Source of the DNA: Eutypella sp. D-1
Lineage: Eukaryota; Ascomycota; Sordariomycetes; Xylariales; Diatrypaceae
Direction of reading: 5' to 3'
Assembly (NCBI GenBank): GCA_023313575.1
Contig: JAJTTP010000012.1
Location: 1-64,000 of the forward strand
Length of the DNA stretch: 64,000 nt
Part shown: positions 32,196 to 44,190 of the stretch, piece by piece
How positions within the stretch are numbered: the first letter of the stretch is position 1
Layout: each line of letters begins with the position of its first letter
Notes under the pieces: generated by a model
The model's database searches: none
What the model was told of the DNA's origin: nothing
What the model saw: the letters and a program-made list of their open reading frames with translations, nothing else
Translations under genes and position numbers: made by a program

Positions 32196-34825
32196 TCAGT
32201 AATTGTGTTCTTGCCAAAGTCCAATGGCAGGACTGAGGGAAATGGAATGTGCGTTGGGGCTTGTATGTATATACGAGTACGAGGACTCGGGGGTGAAAAC
32301 AGTCACCCTGCGGAAGTGTTCGCTTACGTTCTTATTCCACTCCTCCCCGTTGATCCTGATTGACTCCACATAAAATCCTCTGTGCCCTAGGCTCTGATTG
32401 TCTCCGTTGCTCATAATTCGTAGGGTGGCATTATCGGAAAGCGTAATGTTGATATCAGTGAACCAAGGCGACTCAAGGAGGTAGACGGGCTGGGTGACGA
32501 TTGGATATAGGCCAAGCATTTGCCAGACGAGCCAAGAATTAAGTGCGCCGGCGTCACTGTTCCCAGGCAGTCCGCGCACGGCATCCCGGAAAAACTCATT
32601 CGCTAGTAGGCGTGATTGGTTCACTGACTTGTATTGCTTGTTCAAGTAATTGTAGTGGTACGGCGTCGCGAAATCAGGCTCGTTACTTCATACGTGGTAT
32701 TAGGCTTCCCTGCATGTCGAGCACCTCAGAGAGACTTACCCAATATTCATAATCGACGTAATGAAGGCGCCGTTGGCCCCAAGGTCCTGCTGGCTCGTGT
32801 TGGGCTGGAACTGTAAGGTTGTTAGCTCGCTCCCGCGCAATAATGTTGGGGAGAGTGCATACAATATAGTCTAGTCTTCGCTCAAATTCCGCCTCCCCTC
32901 CCATGAGCTTGATCACAGACTGCACATCGTACGGGACCGTGAAGGAGTATTCCCATGGTGTTGCCTCGTACGTAATTGACCGCCACGAGCAATCGCCACA
33001 TTGTGCTGGATTATAGCCGTCACTATCCCAGGTACCGTCTGAGTTTCGCGGGGTGAGGAAGCCCTTGAACCCAACGCTCTCGATGTCGGGATTCCAAATG
33101 CGCTGCCATCCGGCCGACCGGTTCAGATATTTCTCCACGTCACCGGGCGCCTCCCCGGCGGCAACGACGCTCAGCGAATAGTCATTCGCGGAGTACTCTA
33201 CCGTTCTGGAGATGCATCGCGTGTTATCAGTTGAAACGTACCCAAGCTTTTTCCAGTCATCGAGCGCCCCTCGACCCTCTTTGACGCTAGCTGACGGATC
33301 TAGAACAGTGAAGGTGTTGTACGGTGTTACCTCTGCGTTCTTTAGCATGGCTTGGTATCCTGCCGTCCAGTTAATAGCTCCGCGAAGCCCCTTGACATAC
33401 GCGTCCGCGAGCACATTGTCGGCGTTGCTGCCGCCCTGCACAAGCCCGTTCCAATTTCCAGACCGCGTATCAGGCATGTATCCTTCATGGCGCCAGACGT
33501 CGATCAGGGATCGTATCTGACTCTCATAAGCCTCGGGCTGGATAAGATGGTATAGGCTCACGGTGCACCGGAAGGTGTCCCAGAGAGCATAGAAATCGTC
33601 CCAGGACGGCTCATCTGACTCCCAGAGTGGGTTCTCTCCCGTGCGATCTGAAGGCATGAGGTGCATGAAGTATAAAGACGAGTATAGCAAGACGAGATTC
33701 GTCCTATTAGCGGATTCGTCGGTCGGGACCTGGATGCGACTGAACACATCCTTGTTCCACTCATCCACCGCCGCTATCACAGTATCGTTAAGGTTCCATG
33801 AGGTTATCTCGTCATCTTTGAACGCGCACGCCTTTTCCGTCGAGATGAACGAAATCCCGACCCGAGATTTCACTTCAGTGCCGCCCTCTGAGCCGAAAGT
33901 GAACACCGCCCCAACACGATCGTTCATAGGCCCGGACTTTTCAGTATTCGCGTCTGCTACGCTAAACACCGCCTGCCCGATAGGTCCATTGCTGTAGGTG
34001 TGGTAACGCGACATAGGGTCAACGTTTCGGCCACGAAAAGTACGTGCGCGCTGGGGCTCGGAGTCGAACTCGCCGCAGAAATATACAGTAAAGGGTGCAC
34101 CCTGTCCAAAGCCGCCACCGGTGGTGGTGTAACCTGTGTATTGGGCCCCATCAACAGTAATCTCTCCACCTAGGAACATCTGGCTGCTGTGGTCATCGCC
34201 GGGTCCTGGAATGTAGTGAGAGACATCCACTAGAATATGTTTTTCTGCCTCATCCGGAAAAGAATACTGCACTATGCCGGAGTGCCGAGCACCGGAAAGC
34301 TCAACTTTGATGCCATTCTCGAACTCCGTCCCATAATAGCCGACACTCGCCTTGTCGTCTCCTACACGGCGCTGCCAGTACGTCGTGTTGTCCAGAATGT
34401 TGACCGGGTCTTCGAGGGTGGTGAGTGGCATCTGAGCAACAAGGCCGTATTTGGGCGCCCCGCCTGTGCCATGCTCATGCATCATGCTGATGCCGGTTAC
34501 TAACCCTTCCGGCGTCCAGCCCCCATTCAGCTGCGCGAACGAGACGTTCTGCTCCCACGTATCGATGCCCATCTTGACAACGCCGAAAGGCAGAGCGCCG
34601 CCGACAAAGATGTCACCACCTCCGACTTGTAATCTCCTCTGTTAACTTGACTGTCCCGGGCGTAGCGTACAGGATGGCGCTAGACTTACAGGCTAGACCT
34701 TCGAAGGGGCCCAAGCCACCGATGAAGGGATTCACATATTGTGCGTAATCCACTTGGCCAAGCGGGGTCCGGGGGAGCGATAGAAATAAAGCTGTCGCCA
34801 AACCAGACCCAGGGCGGAGTCGCAT
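32196..34825 (-). CDS. GH92 alpha-1,2-mannosidase, secreted
   Basis: Four exons: 34690-34825, 32863-34625, 32740-32810 and 32196-32685, giving 819 residues. The introns are 64, 52 and 54 nt. The 52-nt intron (GTATGC, GCTAAC, TTACAG) is open in the wrong frame, so a plain frame reading runs through it. The splice at 34625 uses ACAAG, which restores YVNPFIG ... FGGGDIFVGGALPFGV. An N-terminal hydrophobic segment (ATALFLSLP) suggests secretion. GH92 signatures are MMHEHGTGGAPKYG, NPAQCGDCSW, then SQQDLGANGAF, NEPDFATPYHYNY and GNSDAGALNSWLVWQMLGLYPI near the C-terminus. GH92 enzymes are calcium-dependent inverting exo-mannosidases acting on N-glycans and fungal mannans. Length is in the family range of 750-850. 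A solo copia LTR lies 227 nt upstream in the same orientation. Confidence 0.92.
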
Positions 34826-35052
34826 ACTGTAAGTATATAGTATTACTATACAACTTTAATTTATTACACATATAATTATATCGCTGAAAAGTATATGGTG
34901 GTCAGTTAGAAGCATTTTTGACTTTGGTTGATTAGATCCAATAACTTAGATATGCAGGTAAGCAAGGCTCTCATATATAAGTGGCTGTGTTACCTCGGTC
35001 ACGCAGGCCGCTACTAAAGCCAATGTTACGCCGCTATCAACTTTATCCCCCG

Positions 35053-35251
35053 TGTTGGTAGGTACGTACGTAAGGGAAAGAGATAACAATATGAAAGGTG
35101 GTAAGACTGGTGTTATATTCTGGTCTAAGGTCTATCTATCTATCTGAGAGGGATACAGGCGAAGCCCGTATCCTTATATAAACGGGAGATAGGTACATAG
35201 GTACATCTTACTGGTATGTGGGTCCATACCAGTGACCACTAACAACCAACA
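35053..35251 (-). repeat. Solo LTR of the copia element
   Basis: 199 bp matching, in inverse orientation, the two LTRs at 43,990 and 57,557. It begins TGTTGGTAGGTACGTACG and ends ACTAACAACCAACA on the + strand. Perfect 5-bp target duplications CCCCG flank it (35048-35052 and 35252-35256), so it is a true solo LTR formed by recombination. It shows no RIP, consistent with being below the length RIP normally detects. It carries a TATA-like TTTATATAAGG (35172-35182, minus strand), a CTAT microsatellite, and a stem-loop at 35151-35173. The LTR's transcription direction points at the GH92 gene. Confidence 0.93.
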
Positions 35252-35863
35252 CCCCGCATCATACCATGTATTGATGATGTTACACCTGGCTTCCCCCGAT
35301 ATTCACTGCAGATCATTGATGAAATGGGATGTGTATAGCTGCACATTCATGGATACCCCGCTTTGTGAAGCGTATAGAAGAGGGGAATAAACAAGCAGCC
35401 AAGTTAGCAGGTCTTATATTGTCCTTCGGTAAGCCCCGAAAACCGCCGTTTACATTCCGGTCAGCGTCGTTGATCTTAGGATCACGTTCTCTTCATATAT
35501 GCATACCGCATTTGACTAAAGGGCGGCCGAAGTGGCTTTTGAAATCCTTCCCATGTTGTATGGTAAGGTAAATGGATAAGCCGAGGGAAGAGATAGGTAT
35601 TTGTATTGAATGCATCTTCCTATTAGGTAACTAGCCAACTTTATATACCTCGTGAAAATGGACAGGCGAGCCTATCAGTCTTAAATGTAAGTCTCATTTA
35701 TCATTTTATCGATTAGGTGGCCTAGCTGTTACTTTAGGGCACGTGTTATTATATGCGGCTGATGGAATAGACAGAATCAATATTAGAGTTGGATAATCAT
35801 TAATTAAAACTGTTGTCTGTGGTCACCTGCGACTCAACTTTGATTGAGTTATACTCGGGGATC
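35252..35863. other. Gene-free stretch, 0.6 kb
   Basis: Only a featureless frame at 35329-35571. No repeat seen apart from the solo LTR on its left edge. Confidence 0.45.
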
Positions 35864-36802
35864 CTAGTCAAGTAAGAGAGGCTCCTTATCAAGGAACTCC
35901 TCGAAGGTAGTGATCTTCCCGTTCGCGTGCTCCACTGCCCATTTAATCTGCTCCTCCGTGCCAGGCCCGAAGTACCCAAATTCCTGCTGCCATAGCATCA
36001 TCTCGATGAGCAACTCAGCGTACGGGTTGTGGTGCAGGGCGGCCCTGAAGTCGTCGGGTGAGCACTGCTGGTAAATCACATTCTTTCCCGTCTTCCGCGA
36101 GATGACCCCCGCCATTTCCTCCATCGTGTATAAGCGTGCGGCGCCGCAGAGGACCTTGCCTTCAAAGCCGGCGGGATCCAGCAGTATGGCGGTGACCCAC
36201 TTCCCCGTTTCGCGAACGTCGATGAGTGGGAACTGGCACGTAGGGTTCACGTGGAGGCTAAGTGCGTAGGTATCCCCTCCCACTGGCCGAGGCTTGATCA
36301 CTGAGCTGAAGTTCTGCATGAAGCTGCCGGCCGCGAAGAAGGCGCTGCGGATCGGGAGCCCGCGGATGTACTTCTCGGCCTCGGCCTTACCGTCGAAGCC
36401 CGCTACCTTAGTGTACTTCCCTCCCGAGAGCTCACGCACGTGCGGCAGCGTGCTGAAGATTAGGTATTCTACGCCCGCAGCGACGCTGGCGTCGGCGCCG
36501 GCCTTGGCGGCGTCGCGCTCGTATGCGAGGATGGTGTCCGGCCTCGAGAGGTCCGGCAGCGTCATGATAAACACCGTATGCGATCCCGCGACGACGGCCG
36601 GCAGGCTCGAGGCGTCGGTAAGGTCGCCCCGTACGACCTCGACCCCGCGTGCCTTTAAGGCGACGGAGGCAGCGGATTCTGGGTTACGCGTGACGGCGCG
36701 GACGCGGAAGGTCTGCGAAAGCGTCGGGTCCGAGAGCACATACGAAACGACGGAACCGCCTTGCTGACCTGTTGCGCCGAACACTGTCAAGATCTTGGAC
36801 AT
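35864..36802 (-). CDS. NmrA-like NAD(P)-binding Rossmann-fold protein
   Basis: Single exon. I choose the ATG at 36802 (MSKILTVFGATGQQGGS), giving 312 residues. An upstream in-frame ATG at 36922 would add 40 His/Arg-rich residues unlike the family and would lie only 11 nt from a TATA box. The GATGQQG nucleotide-binding loop is at residues 9-15. It is followed by RAVTRNPES, the VVRGDLTDASSL segment typical of NmrA/HSCARG proteins, and EYLIFSTLPHVRELSGGKYTKVAGFDGKAE. Such proteins sense NADP(H)/NAD(H) balance or act as atypical reductases in the cytosol. The tyrosine of the classical SDR catalytic motif is not evident, which favours a regulatory or isoflavone-reductase-like role. Confidence 0.88.
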   Translation of the reverse strand: MSKILTVFGATGQQGGSVVSYVLSDPTLSQTFRVRAVTRNPESAASVALKARGVEVVRGDLTDASSLPAVVAGSHTVFIMTLPDLSRPDTILAYERDAAKAGADASVAAGVEYLIFSTLPHVRELSGGKYTKVAGFDGKAEAEKYIRGLPIRSAFFAAGSFMQNFSSVIKPRPVGGDTYALSLHVNPTCQFPLIDVRETGKWVTAILLDPAGFEGKVLCGAARLYTMEEMAGVISRKTGKNVIYQQCSPDDFRAALHHNPYAELLIEMMLWQQEFGYFGPGTEEQIKWAVEHANGKITTFEEFLDKEPLLLD

Positions 36803-36932
36803 GGTTGCAATGATGGTTGCAATGATGGTACGATAGTGGTGTTGGGTTTCTTGCTCTCTTCTGTTGTTGTGGTGTCTTGAGTGAGAATGAATTATACTGT
36901 GGCGTGTAGGAAACGGTTTCACAGCTAGAGGC

Positions 36933-36942
36933 CCTTATATAG
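36933..36942 (-). promoter_or_regulatory. TATA box of the NmrA-like gene
   Basis: CTATATAAGG on the minus strand, 131 nt upstream of the ATG at 36802 and 11 nt from the outer ATG at 36922. It supports the inner start. Confidence 0.5.
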
Positions 36943-38915
36943 ATCCTAAACAACGGATTTAAGATATCCTCGCGGCGCCGACCTCGAGGTCCCTTGTTTA
37001 TGGTGTCGGTGTTGGATTCGGACATAGAGTACCGCCTTATGGAAATGTTCCAATTGCTATAGTATTCTAGCTGACTCGCTTAGTGTTCTACAAAGTGATG
37101 TCACCGTTGCATGAAGTAAATCTATATTCACGGCAGATTATTAGTTATATCTTCAAGCGCCTATACTGAAAGCTAGCGAATGTATCCTGATAGTTAGCGA
37201 ATAGTCATATGAACTTTAGGGAGTTCTAGTTGCTAGGAACTTTTCTGTGTAGAGGGCATATCATGATATCGTCTCTTCTTAGGCTTGACGCGCGCCACCC
37301 TCCAAGCATAAATAGTGATGTTCTCCATGATTCAAACCCCCGGGCCCTATATCAACGCGAGCATCCGTTGTCCTCCACCATGTTGCTGATCCACCCCTCT
37401 CCTTGACACCATTTTGCGGAGTTACCTTTTAATCCCGAAGCTTGCTTTAGTCTATTGTACACCCGCCCTAAGACTTCGGGCAATCCGGGCGGGTTTATCG
37501 CGAGGCTTTACTTTTTTGATTACGCATCCTAAGATGCGACCGATAAATCTAGGCAAGTCGATTGACAGGGTAAGTTTTGCCATCAATTGGGGGAGTTCAG
37601 GAGGTGTGTTCGGCGTCTCTCGCCGCATTTCGGTGGATCACTTGCACGCCGAGATTTTTTCAGCTTGCCGGTAGACACATGCATCTACTATTATGAAATT
37701 ATTGTATAAATAGCCAGGATATCATATTAGATGTAGGTCTCGGGTGGGATATGACATTAAAAACATGGCAATGCACGTCAGACAGCGTCTCCCATGCCGA
37801 CGTCGTCCGTTTGGTAACGGCAATGTGCCATGATAGGCCGATGCTGGACGGATACCTGCATAGGCATACATTGTAAGGCACTTGTCTAGTTAGCGTTTTG
37901 ATTGGTAACTCTCATTCATTGGTTCTTTCACCGACATGTAAACAAATTCGATGGTTCGATTATCAAGATTTCTCATCTCACATCTATTCAGCAGTGGAAG
38001 ATCTCAGACCAGTGCGATCTGCTGCATTGAGGATATGCAGGTCCCGAATAGCGGACGACCTATCGCACATCGCCGGCCTGTTGGCGTCAACCCTGTGCGA
38101 CCCTGAAGAGAATACGTCAACGTCGTATTGCTGACAATCTCTCCGATGGATCTTGTCGAACACAAACGCGCGTGGCGGGATTGGTCCGTGGCATCATTGT
38201 CATTTAATTAGAGTGAGACAGCCGAACGGCGGTCTGATCCGATTATTCGGTCGTACCAAGGAGATACATGCATTGCTTAATTGAAGATAACAGTCGAACT
38301 ATCGTCAACCGTGTTGATGCTGTGGTGTCCCGGTATTACATGTCGTGGCATGGGTACAAAGTGACAGCTTCTAGCTTGCTGCTACGCAATTCTTCAGGAA
38401 ACGGCGACTCATGGTCTACTTGTAAGATGGGCAAGTTGTGCATTTCCCAAATAGCCTCAAGGGCCAACCGCCAAACAGCGTTCCTGCCCAGCCAAGCCCT
38501 GTATTGCGATCCTCACTCTTGGCTAGGATGGCCTCTCTCACAAAATGCGGTTATCCCTGCCTGATTTCCAAGTTTTTGGATACGACAGGATCTATTTCAG
38601 GATCGCAACACCACTGCGGCGTGCATCTCGTGCAACGCGACGATATTAATACTGAGCACCGCATTCCGCAGGCGTTGGGGGATCCCGACGATACCAGGAG
38701 AAAGCATAACTTCGTTGCTTTCCTCGATACTATAGATACCATGGCCGTTCCAGATACTGGGAACCGGACCAGGCTCTCGTCGCGCAGCAATTACCCGTCG
38801 TGTTTCATGCCTTCAGTTGATCTCTTCGTCTTGTTACCCGTAGCAAGACCGCACACCAAGTGAGGCTCAGTCAAGCAAGTCGAACACGGTACTCAGTTCC
38901 TCCATAACATTCCCG
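36943..38915. other. Gene-free stretch, 2 kb
   Basis: Frames at 37414-37674, 38268-38564 and 38438-38863 (141 codons) have no signal peptide, domain or consistent splice sites; the last ends just before the GMC gene. No repeats seen. Confidence 0.4.
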
Positions 38916-40621
38916 ATGGTTTGGGACATTATCGTTGTCGGCGGTGGTCTCGCCGGCACCGTCATTTCCAGCCGCTTACATGAATATAACAACTCGTTGC
39001 AGATACTCATGATCGAGGCGGGAAAAGATGCGAGTGGCGTTGCCGAGCTCGTGTACCCTAACGCCACGAATGAGGTGTATGGCGCGTACAGTTGGGACTA
39101 TACCACGGAGCCCCAGAAGCATTTGAATGACCGAGTGATCGGCCAGCCGGCAGGACGCGGCATTGGGGGAGGCACAATCACTAATGGATGTCAGTAGCAA
39201 TCTCGAACGTGCTTATTAAGAACTGGACTAATATTAGGTCAGGTCGGTGGCTCAGGGGCGATGTGGCAGATTACGATGAGTGGGCGGAACTCGTCGACGA
39301 TCCACAGTGGAGTTATGAGGGGATGCTGCCGTACTTCAAGAAGAGCGAGTACTGGTTCAGCGAGACGGAGAACGCGGAGCAACACGGCCACGACGGGCCC
39401 ATCTACGTGACGTCGCCCTCGGCCCAGAACCGGACCTATCCGCTCAACGAGATGCTCGAGGAGTCCTGGCACGATGTCGGCGTCGAGACGAGCTCTTTCT
39501 ACGATATGAACGCTGGGGAAAACTTGGGTCTCGGCGAGCTGAATGAGAACCGCGAGGATGGTCGTCGCCAGATTGCTAACACTAAGTACTCGCTCGACGG
39601 CGTCGAAGTCCTGACGGAACAGATGGTGAGCCGGGTGGTGCTTAACATGGACGACGGGACCCCCCGGGCCACGGGCGTCGAGCTGAAGAACGGGACGAAA
39701 ATATCAGGAAGGGAGGTCGTGGTCTCCGCGGGAGCGTACCGGTCGCCGCAAATCCTGATGCTATCCGGCATCGGGCCGGGCGACCAGCTAGAGGAACACG
39801 GCATCGATGTGCATATGGAAGCGCCAGATGTGGGGAATCATCTTAGCGATCACCTGCGATTCATCGTGAATTGGCGTCTGCGCGACCCCTCTAAGGGCTA
39901 TGCAGTTGGGTCGGATAACCCGCTCTTCGACGAACCGCAGTATGGACTCGGCGGTCACGCCGGCTACGTAACATCGACGGCGGCGGACCCGAACGGGCTG
40001 GCGAGGGCGATCGAGGCGGACGAGGGCGAGTCTCCTAGCCACCGCGCGCACTACTTACTACGCCGAAAGCAGGCCACCATGGAGACTGTAGTCGAGTACG
40101 AGGTGTCGCAGCCTTCGGACGAGGCGCCCGCCGACGGAACGCATATCTCGAGCGTGATGGTGGCGCTCAAACCAACATCACGAGGATCAGTGCGCATCCG
40201 ATCCGCAAAGATTGATGACGACCCGATTGTTGACCCGAACTACTTCGCCACGGAGGCCGACCGGTTCGCGTGGCGCGAGGGCGTGCGTGAGATCATAGAG
40301 GTAATGACAGGAGACACGCCGCTCGGCCGCGACATCATCGACGGCGAGACGCCGCCGAGGGGCCAGGAACCTCTCAATGCCGACTCGACGGATGACCACA
40401 TCGAGGCCAGGATCCGCGACGCAAGTTCCAACACTTATCACCCGATGGGAACGTGTTCGATGGGCAAGGTCGTCGACTCGGAACTGCGCGTCCTTGGCAT
40501 TGAAGGTCTGCGGGTCGCCGATGCTTCGATCATCCCTATAGCGATCGGCGCGCACACTCAGGCTGCTACCTACGCCCTTGCTGAACATGCTGCTGCGATC
40601 ATTTTGGGACGCACTGACTAG
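38916..40621 (+). CDS. GMC-family FAD-dependent oxidoreductase
   Basis: Two exons: 38916-39189 and 39243-40621, 550 residues. The donor is the less common GTCAGT. With acceptor GGTCAG it restores TNGCRWLRGDVADYDEW, the expected GMC spacing between NG and RG. The alternative GTAGCA donor would insert three residues. The N-terminal DIIVVGGGLAGTVISSRL is the FAD ADP-binding loop and RGIGGGTITNG the second signature; GAYRSPQILMLSGIGP is GMC signature 2. The C-terminus has NTYHPMGTCSMG (His about 491) and GAHTQAATYALAEHAA (His about 529), the catalytic pair. GMC enzymes oxidise alcohols, sugars or aryl alcohols. There is no signal peptide, so a cytosolic or biosynthetic role is more likely than a secreted lignin-related one. 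Substrate unknown. Confidence 0.88.
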
Positions 40622-41816
40622 AGTAATTAAGACGGAAACATCTTTCATGTAAACGACACGGCTTTGGGGAACATTGATGCTTTCCTCTGTAGATATTCGC
40701 GTGTATACTTTCTTCATTTGTTTCACGTGCCAATCTTCCGTTAGGACATCGATTCCATCAAGGGCTGACGGTAGGATGGGCTGTATTTCATGCCTATCTC
40801 GGTACGGCGCCAGAGGGGTCCAACTATGACGGATGCAAAGATCCTATGAATATAGATGAGATATAGCATAACCTGGAGCTAGATATCCATACCCCAGTGA
40901 TCTCCCCTTCCCTGCGTCGATGTGATACAGTGGATGCATCGTTTGCGGCGATGGAACCCCGTCGTCGACGTTGAATGTATATATGAGCACTACGGCTTAG
41001 CCAGAGAAAGTCGTGCAAGTTAATTAGAACAACTGCTAGACCCTGCGACTGGGTTTGCACTATCCAGATTATGGGACATTGTGTTACCTGTCCGTTGATA
41101 CGACCCAGCAAGCCCGTCCGGAAATTTGGTCCTCGTTTTCCTCACCACCTCAGCCCTCCAAGCCACCGGCCACCAACGAAGGCCAGATCAGCCACCGCCT
41201 GTCGACCCTTCTTGCATCGCGATGCGCGCGGGGCATGCGGGCGAAATGTACTGGGTCGGTTACGGCGATAGGGAGAGCTCCCCGTACGCTCCCATATTGG
41301 GAAGGCCTCCCAGTAATTTTATGCATAGATGTACATACACCAATCATTCTGGAGGCAGTAGCGAATCGATCCCGTAACCGATTCCCAATTCTCTCAGCTC
41401 TGCCATCAATTTGTGCATGCAAAGCGTTTGCCAGTTTGCAAGAAATATCTCTGACTTCATACCATACGATTTTCTGGCCAAGACAAGATTCCTTATCATT
41501 ACGCGAATTGACCGAGATCGGAAATATGCCTAATCAGAACACGTCAATCTCATACTCTCTCCAACTAGGTAGAAAGTCATTGAGTGTACAGACCGTGGTG
41601 CAATTAGGTGGCAAATAGCATGAATTGCATTGTTCTCTTATAATGCTCCTAGCAATTACATTATATGTCACATGTCACCCACTTCATTTACTATGAACTC
41701 TAGGTCAGAAGCTTAGTAAAGATTAGAATGATTGGAATGGTCAGAATGCCTTCTAAGGCGATTATCGACTGTTTGAACCCCCTCCGACGAGCTCTGACTA
41801 GCAGCTGCTTAAAACA
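40622..41816. other. Gene-free stretch, 1.2 kb
   Basis: A 187-codon frame at 41055-41618 and its overlaps lack any motif and have no supporting splice or start context. No repeats noted. Confidence 0.4.
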
Positions 41817-43989
41817 CTAAATTCTCTTACCACCAGGTGATCCCGACTCACAACGACCGCCGCTATGAGGACAAGACTGATACTTGAACGTTCCGCATTG
41901 GTTCTTGACCTCGCCTCCGTTCCAAGTGCACTTATCCCTGATGGCCTCGAACGGCGGGAAGCAAAGAGCGTCAACGCGGGGACCTACCATATCATCATTA
42001 TCGGATCCATTCTGTCCGAAAAGATACTCGCAATCCGCCGGCGCATCTTCAGCCTTCTCGAACCAAGCATAGTAGCCGTTATTTGCGACGGGAATGTGAA
42101 ATGTCCCTGAGGGGCGTCCGGGACAATGGACCGTGATCCTGGTGTTCGCGTCTGATCGGCAGACGGCAGCCCACTCTCCATCCCCTGCTGCACAGATCTT
42201 GATGAGCTCGTCCTTCTCCGGATTGTCATGAGGGGGGCCGTGGGTTGGATAGCAAGTGGGTTCTTCGGTAGGCGTGCCGTCTTCGATGCCGGTCATAGTG
42301 GCGACTGCGTCGGGACAGACGGTTGTTGGTGTGCCGAGGTATGTCGTCGTAATCTGGCCGCGCATCTTGTCATCGTTACATGTACAATACGGTTCCAGAC
42401 CTTGACTATGGTAAGGAGTTCGGTAAGTCAGTTTCAAGGGGTCTCTTTCCTGTGTTTTTCATGCCGGGGGCGTGGGTGGGACGTAGAGATGCGTTTTGCT
42501 TACCTCGACTCCAGTCTGCAGGAAGTAAATGTGGTCTCCTTCGGTCGCATAGTGATGCTGATCGTTTCGGTCGGCATCGTGGAGTATGTGCATGCCTTGT
42601 CGCCCTCTCCCGTCATGGTAGGGAAGTTACCCTTAGTCATGCCACCCTCAGCCTTAGCACTTGAGCAATGGCAGAAGGCCGATGGCTCGGCTTTTGGCTT
42701 GCCGTCGAAACCATCCCCATAGGTGTTACGGAAACATTGGGGAGGGATAACATCCGGGAGGCCGTCCTCGAGCTCCTTCAGGATAGTTTGTTGCTCATCC
42801 CACCATTCTTTGTCAAAGTAACCTCTGTTTATCTTTTTGGCCCATTTAACGCAAGGACAGTTCTTCTTCTCACCCTAGGTATGATGTGTTAGATATAAGA
42901 AAGAGTGGGCGGGAACTAGTAGGAAGATAGGGGTGAACATACCTCTGCCTGGCAGATTTTCTTCTCTCCCTTACAGTCCGCGTCATCACAGGCTGGCTTC
43001 AGGGGTATTAGCAACTGGCGCACGCTGTAGATAATTGTTGACAGTCGAAAAGAATACATACCGAGTTCGCGTTAACAGTAGCTTCCGGGTTACATGATGA
43101 AGTTGACGTCGAAGTCGTCGTCTCTGTGGACGTTGGAGTATCGTCTTCATCCCCATCCGAATTTTCCTTCGAATTCCCAAACAGGCCATCGTCAAAGACG
43201 AACTTGTAAGTCACATCCGTAACGGGCTCAGCTGCCTGGTTAGCTCCCCAAAGCCCAACTGAAGCCGCGGCAGCCACCAAGATAGCGAACTTGTTCTTCT
43301 GGGCCTGCGTTTTGAAGACCTGGACGGCGTCGCCCAGGACCGCGGGTGCGTTCTCTGCGAGCCCAAGAGCGAAACGATCCCACTCTCCTGCGTCGATGAG
43401 CCTGAGAGTTTCATCGTTCTGAGCAGCGCCTTGCAAGGCATTGACCAGGCAACTCATGCCTGAGACGGTGAGAAAAGTCAGTGCCATCGTTTCTTTGTGA
43501 ACCACGTTGGAAATTCAGAACTCACCATCGCGCTTTCTCAGCTTGACCCCACCACCGCAAGATGCAGCGGCTTCTTTGACTAGGAGATCGAGCTCCTTTT
43601 GGAGCATATCGGAAACGAGGACCGTGACATCTCCGGCTTCAACTCCTTCCGAGGCCTCAGTTGCGGTGGAAACAGCCATCTGTTCCTGGACAACCGTAGT
43701 TGTCTCAACATCGTCAACGGTAGTAGTTAAAGTCGCTTCCGTTAGGTATTCCGTGTTCACGCCGATCCACTGTTAACCTTCCAGTTAGTTTTGTGCTGTG
43801 AAGGCACCACAGGGCTTCAAGATCATGGAAGTTCCGGATTGTCATACTCTCGTGGTACTGCCCTCCATGGTGAGGTAGTTCGTGTCCACACCGATAGGGG
43901 CCGCGTACTCTTGATGAATCTCAATGTTCGCCGGCTCATCCTGTCGCTTGATCATCTTCCCAGGGGCAGGTGTGATCTGAGGATGTTGA
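41817..43989 (-). pseudogene. Secreted cysteine-rich protein gene, 3' part, split by the copia element
   Basis: Exons in coding order: remainder of exon 1 at 43848-43984 (plus the duplicated target 43985-43989), then 43526-43769, 43062-43459, 42943-42996, 42504-42874 and 41817-42405. Every intron has GT-AG ends, and phases agree throughout. Joined with the 5' piece at 57759-57819 the coding length is an exact multiple of three (617 codons), with no internal stop. The exon 1 remainder has a dibasic MIKRQ, a likely Kex2 site. Exons 2-3 are Thr/Ser-rich with a hydrophobic helix (FAILVAAAASVGLWG). Exons 4-6 hold about 20 cysteines with recurring C-x-C pairs (NCPCV, CHCSS, CTCND). I do not recognise the family with confidence; the C-x-C/Thr-rich layout is reminiscent of fungal cell-wall or chitinase-associated tails. 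Cut off from its start, it is presumably silent. Confidence 0.75.
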
Positions 43990-44190
43990 TGTTAGTTATT
44001 AGTGGTCACTGGTATGGACCCACATACCAGTGGGAAGTACCTATATACCTATCTCCCGTTTATATAAGGATACGGGCTTCGCCCGTATCCCTCTTAGATA
44101 AAAAGATAAACCTTAAATTAAAATATAACACTAATTTTACCCCTGTTTATTTTGTTATTATTTTTTTTTTTACGTACGTACTTATTAACA
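43990..44190 (+). repeat. Left (5') LTR of the copia element
   Basis: 201 bp, TGTTAGTTATTAG to TTATTAACA. The outer half (to about 44095) is unmutated; the inner half is RIP-mutated relative to the other LTR. It contains a promoter-like TTTATATAAGG and a perfect stem-loop at 44068-44090 (10-bp stem, loop TTC). Confidence 0.93.

Noticed and set aside
32683..34572. Single-exon GH92 model starting at 34572
   Set aside because: It lacks the YVNPFIG start and signal segment found in the upstream exon, and reads through a 52-nt intron into a wrong frame.
36802..36922. Extended N-terminus for the NmrA-like protein
   Set aside because: The extra 40 residues are His/Arg-rich and unlike the family, and the outer ATG lies 11 nt from the TATA box.
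38438..38863. 141-codon frame just upstream of the GMC oxidoreductase
   Set aside because: Low-complexity mixed composition with no motif. The GMC gene has a good start at 38916 and needs no upstream exon.
41055..41618. 187-codon frame in the gap between the GMC gene and the cysteine-rich gene
   Set aside because: No recognisable feature, and the frame overlaps equally long ones in the other frames; probably chance.
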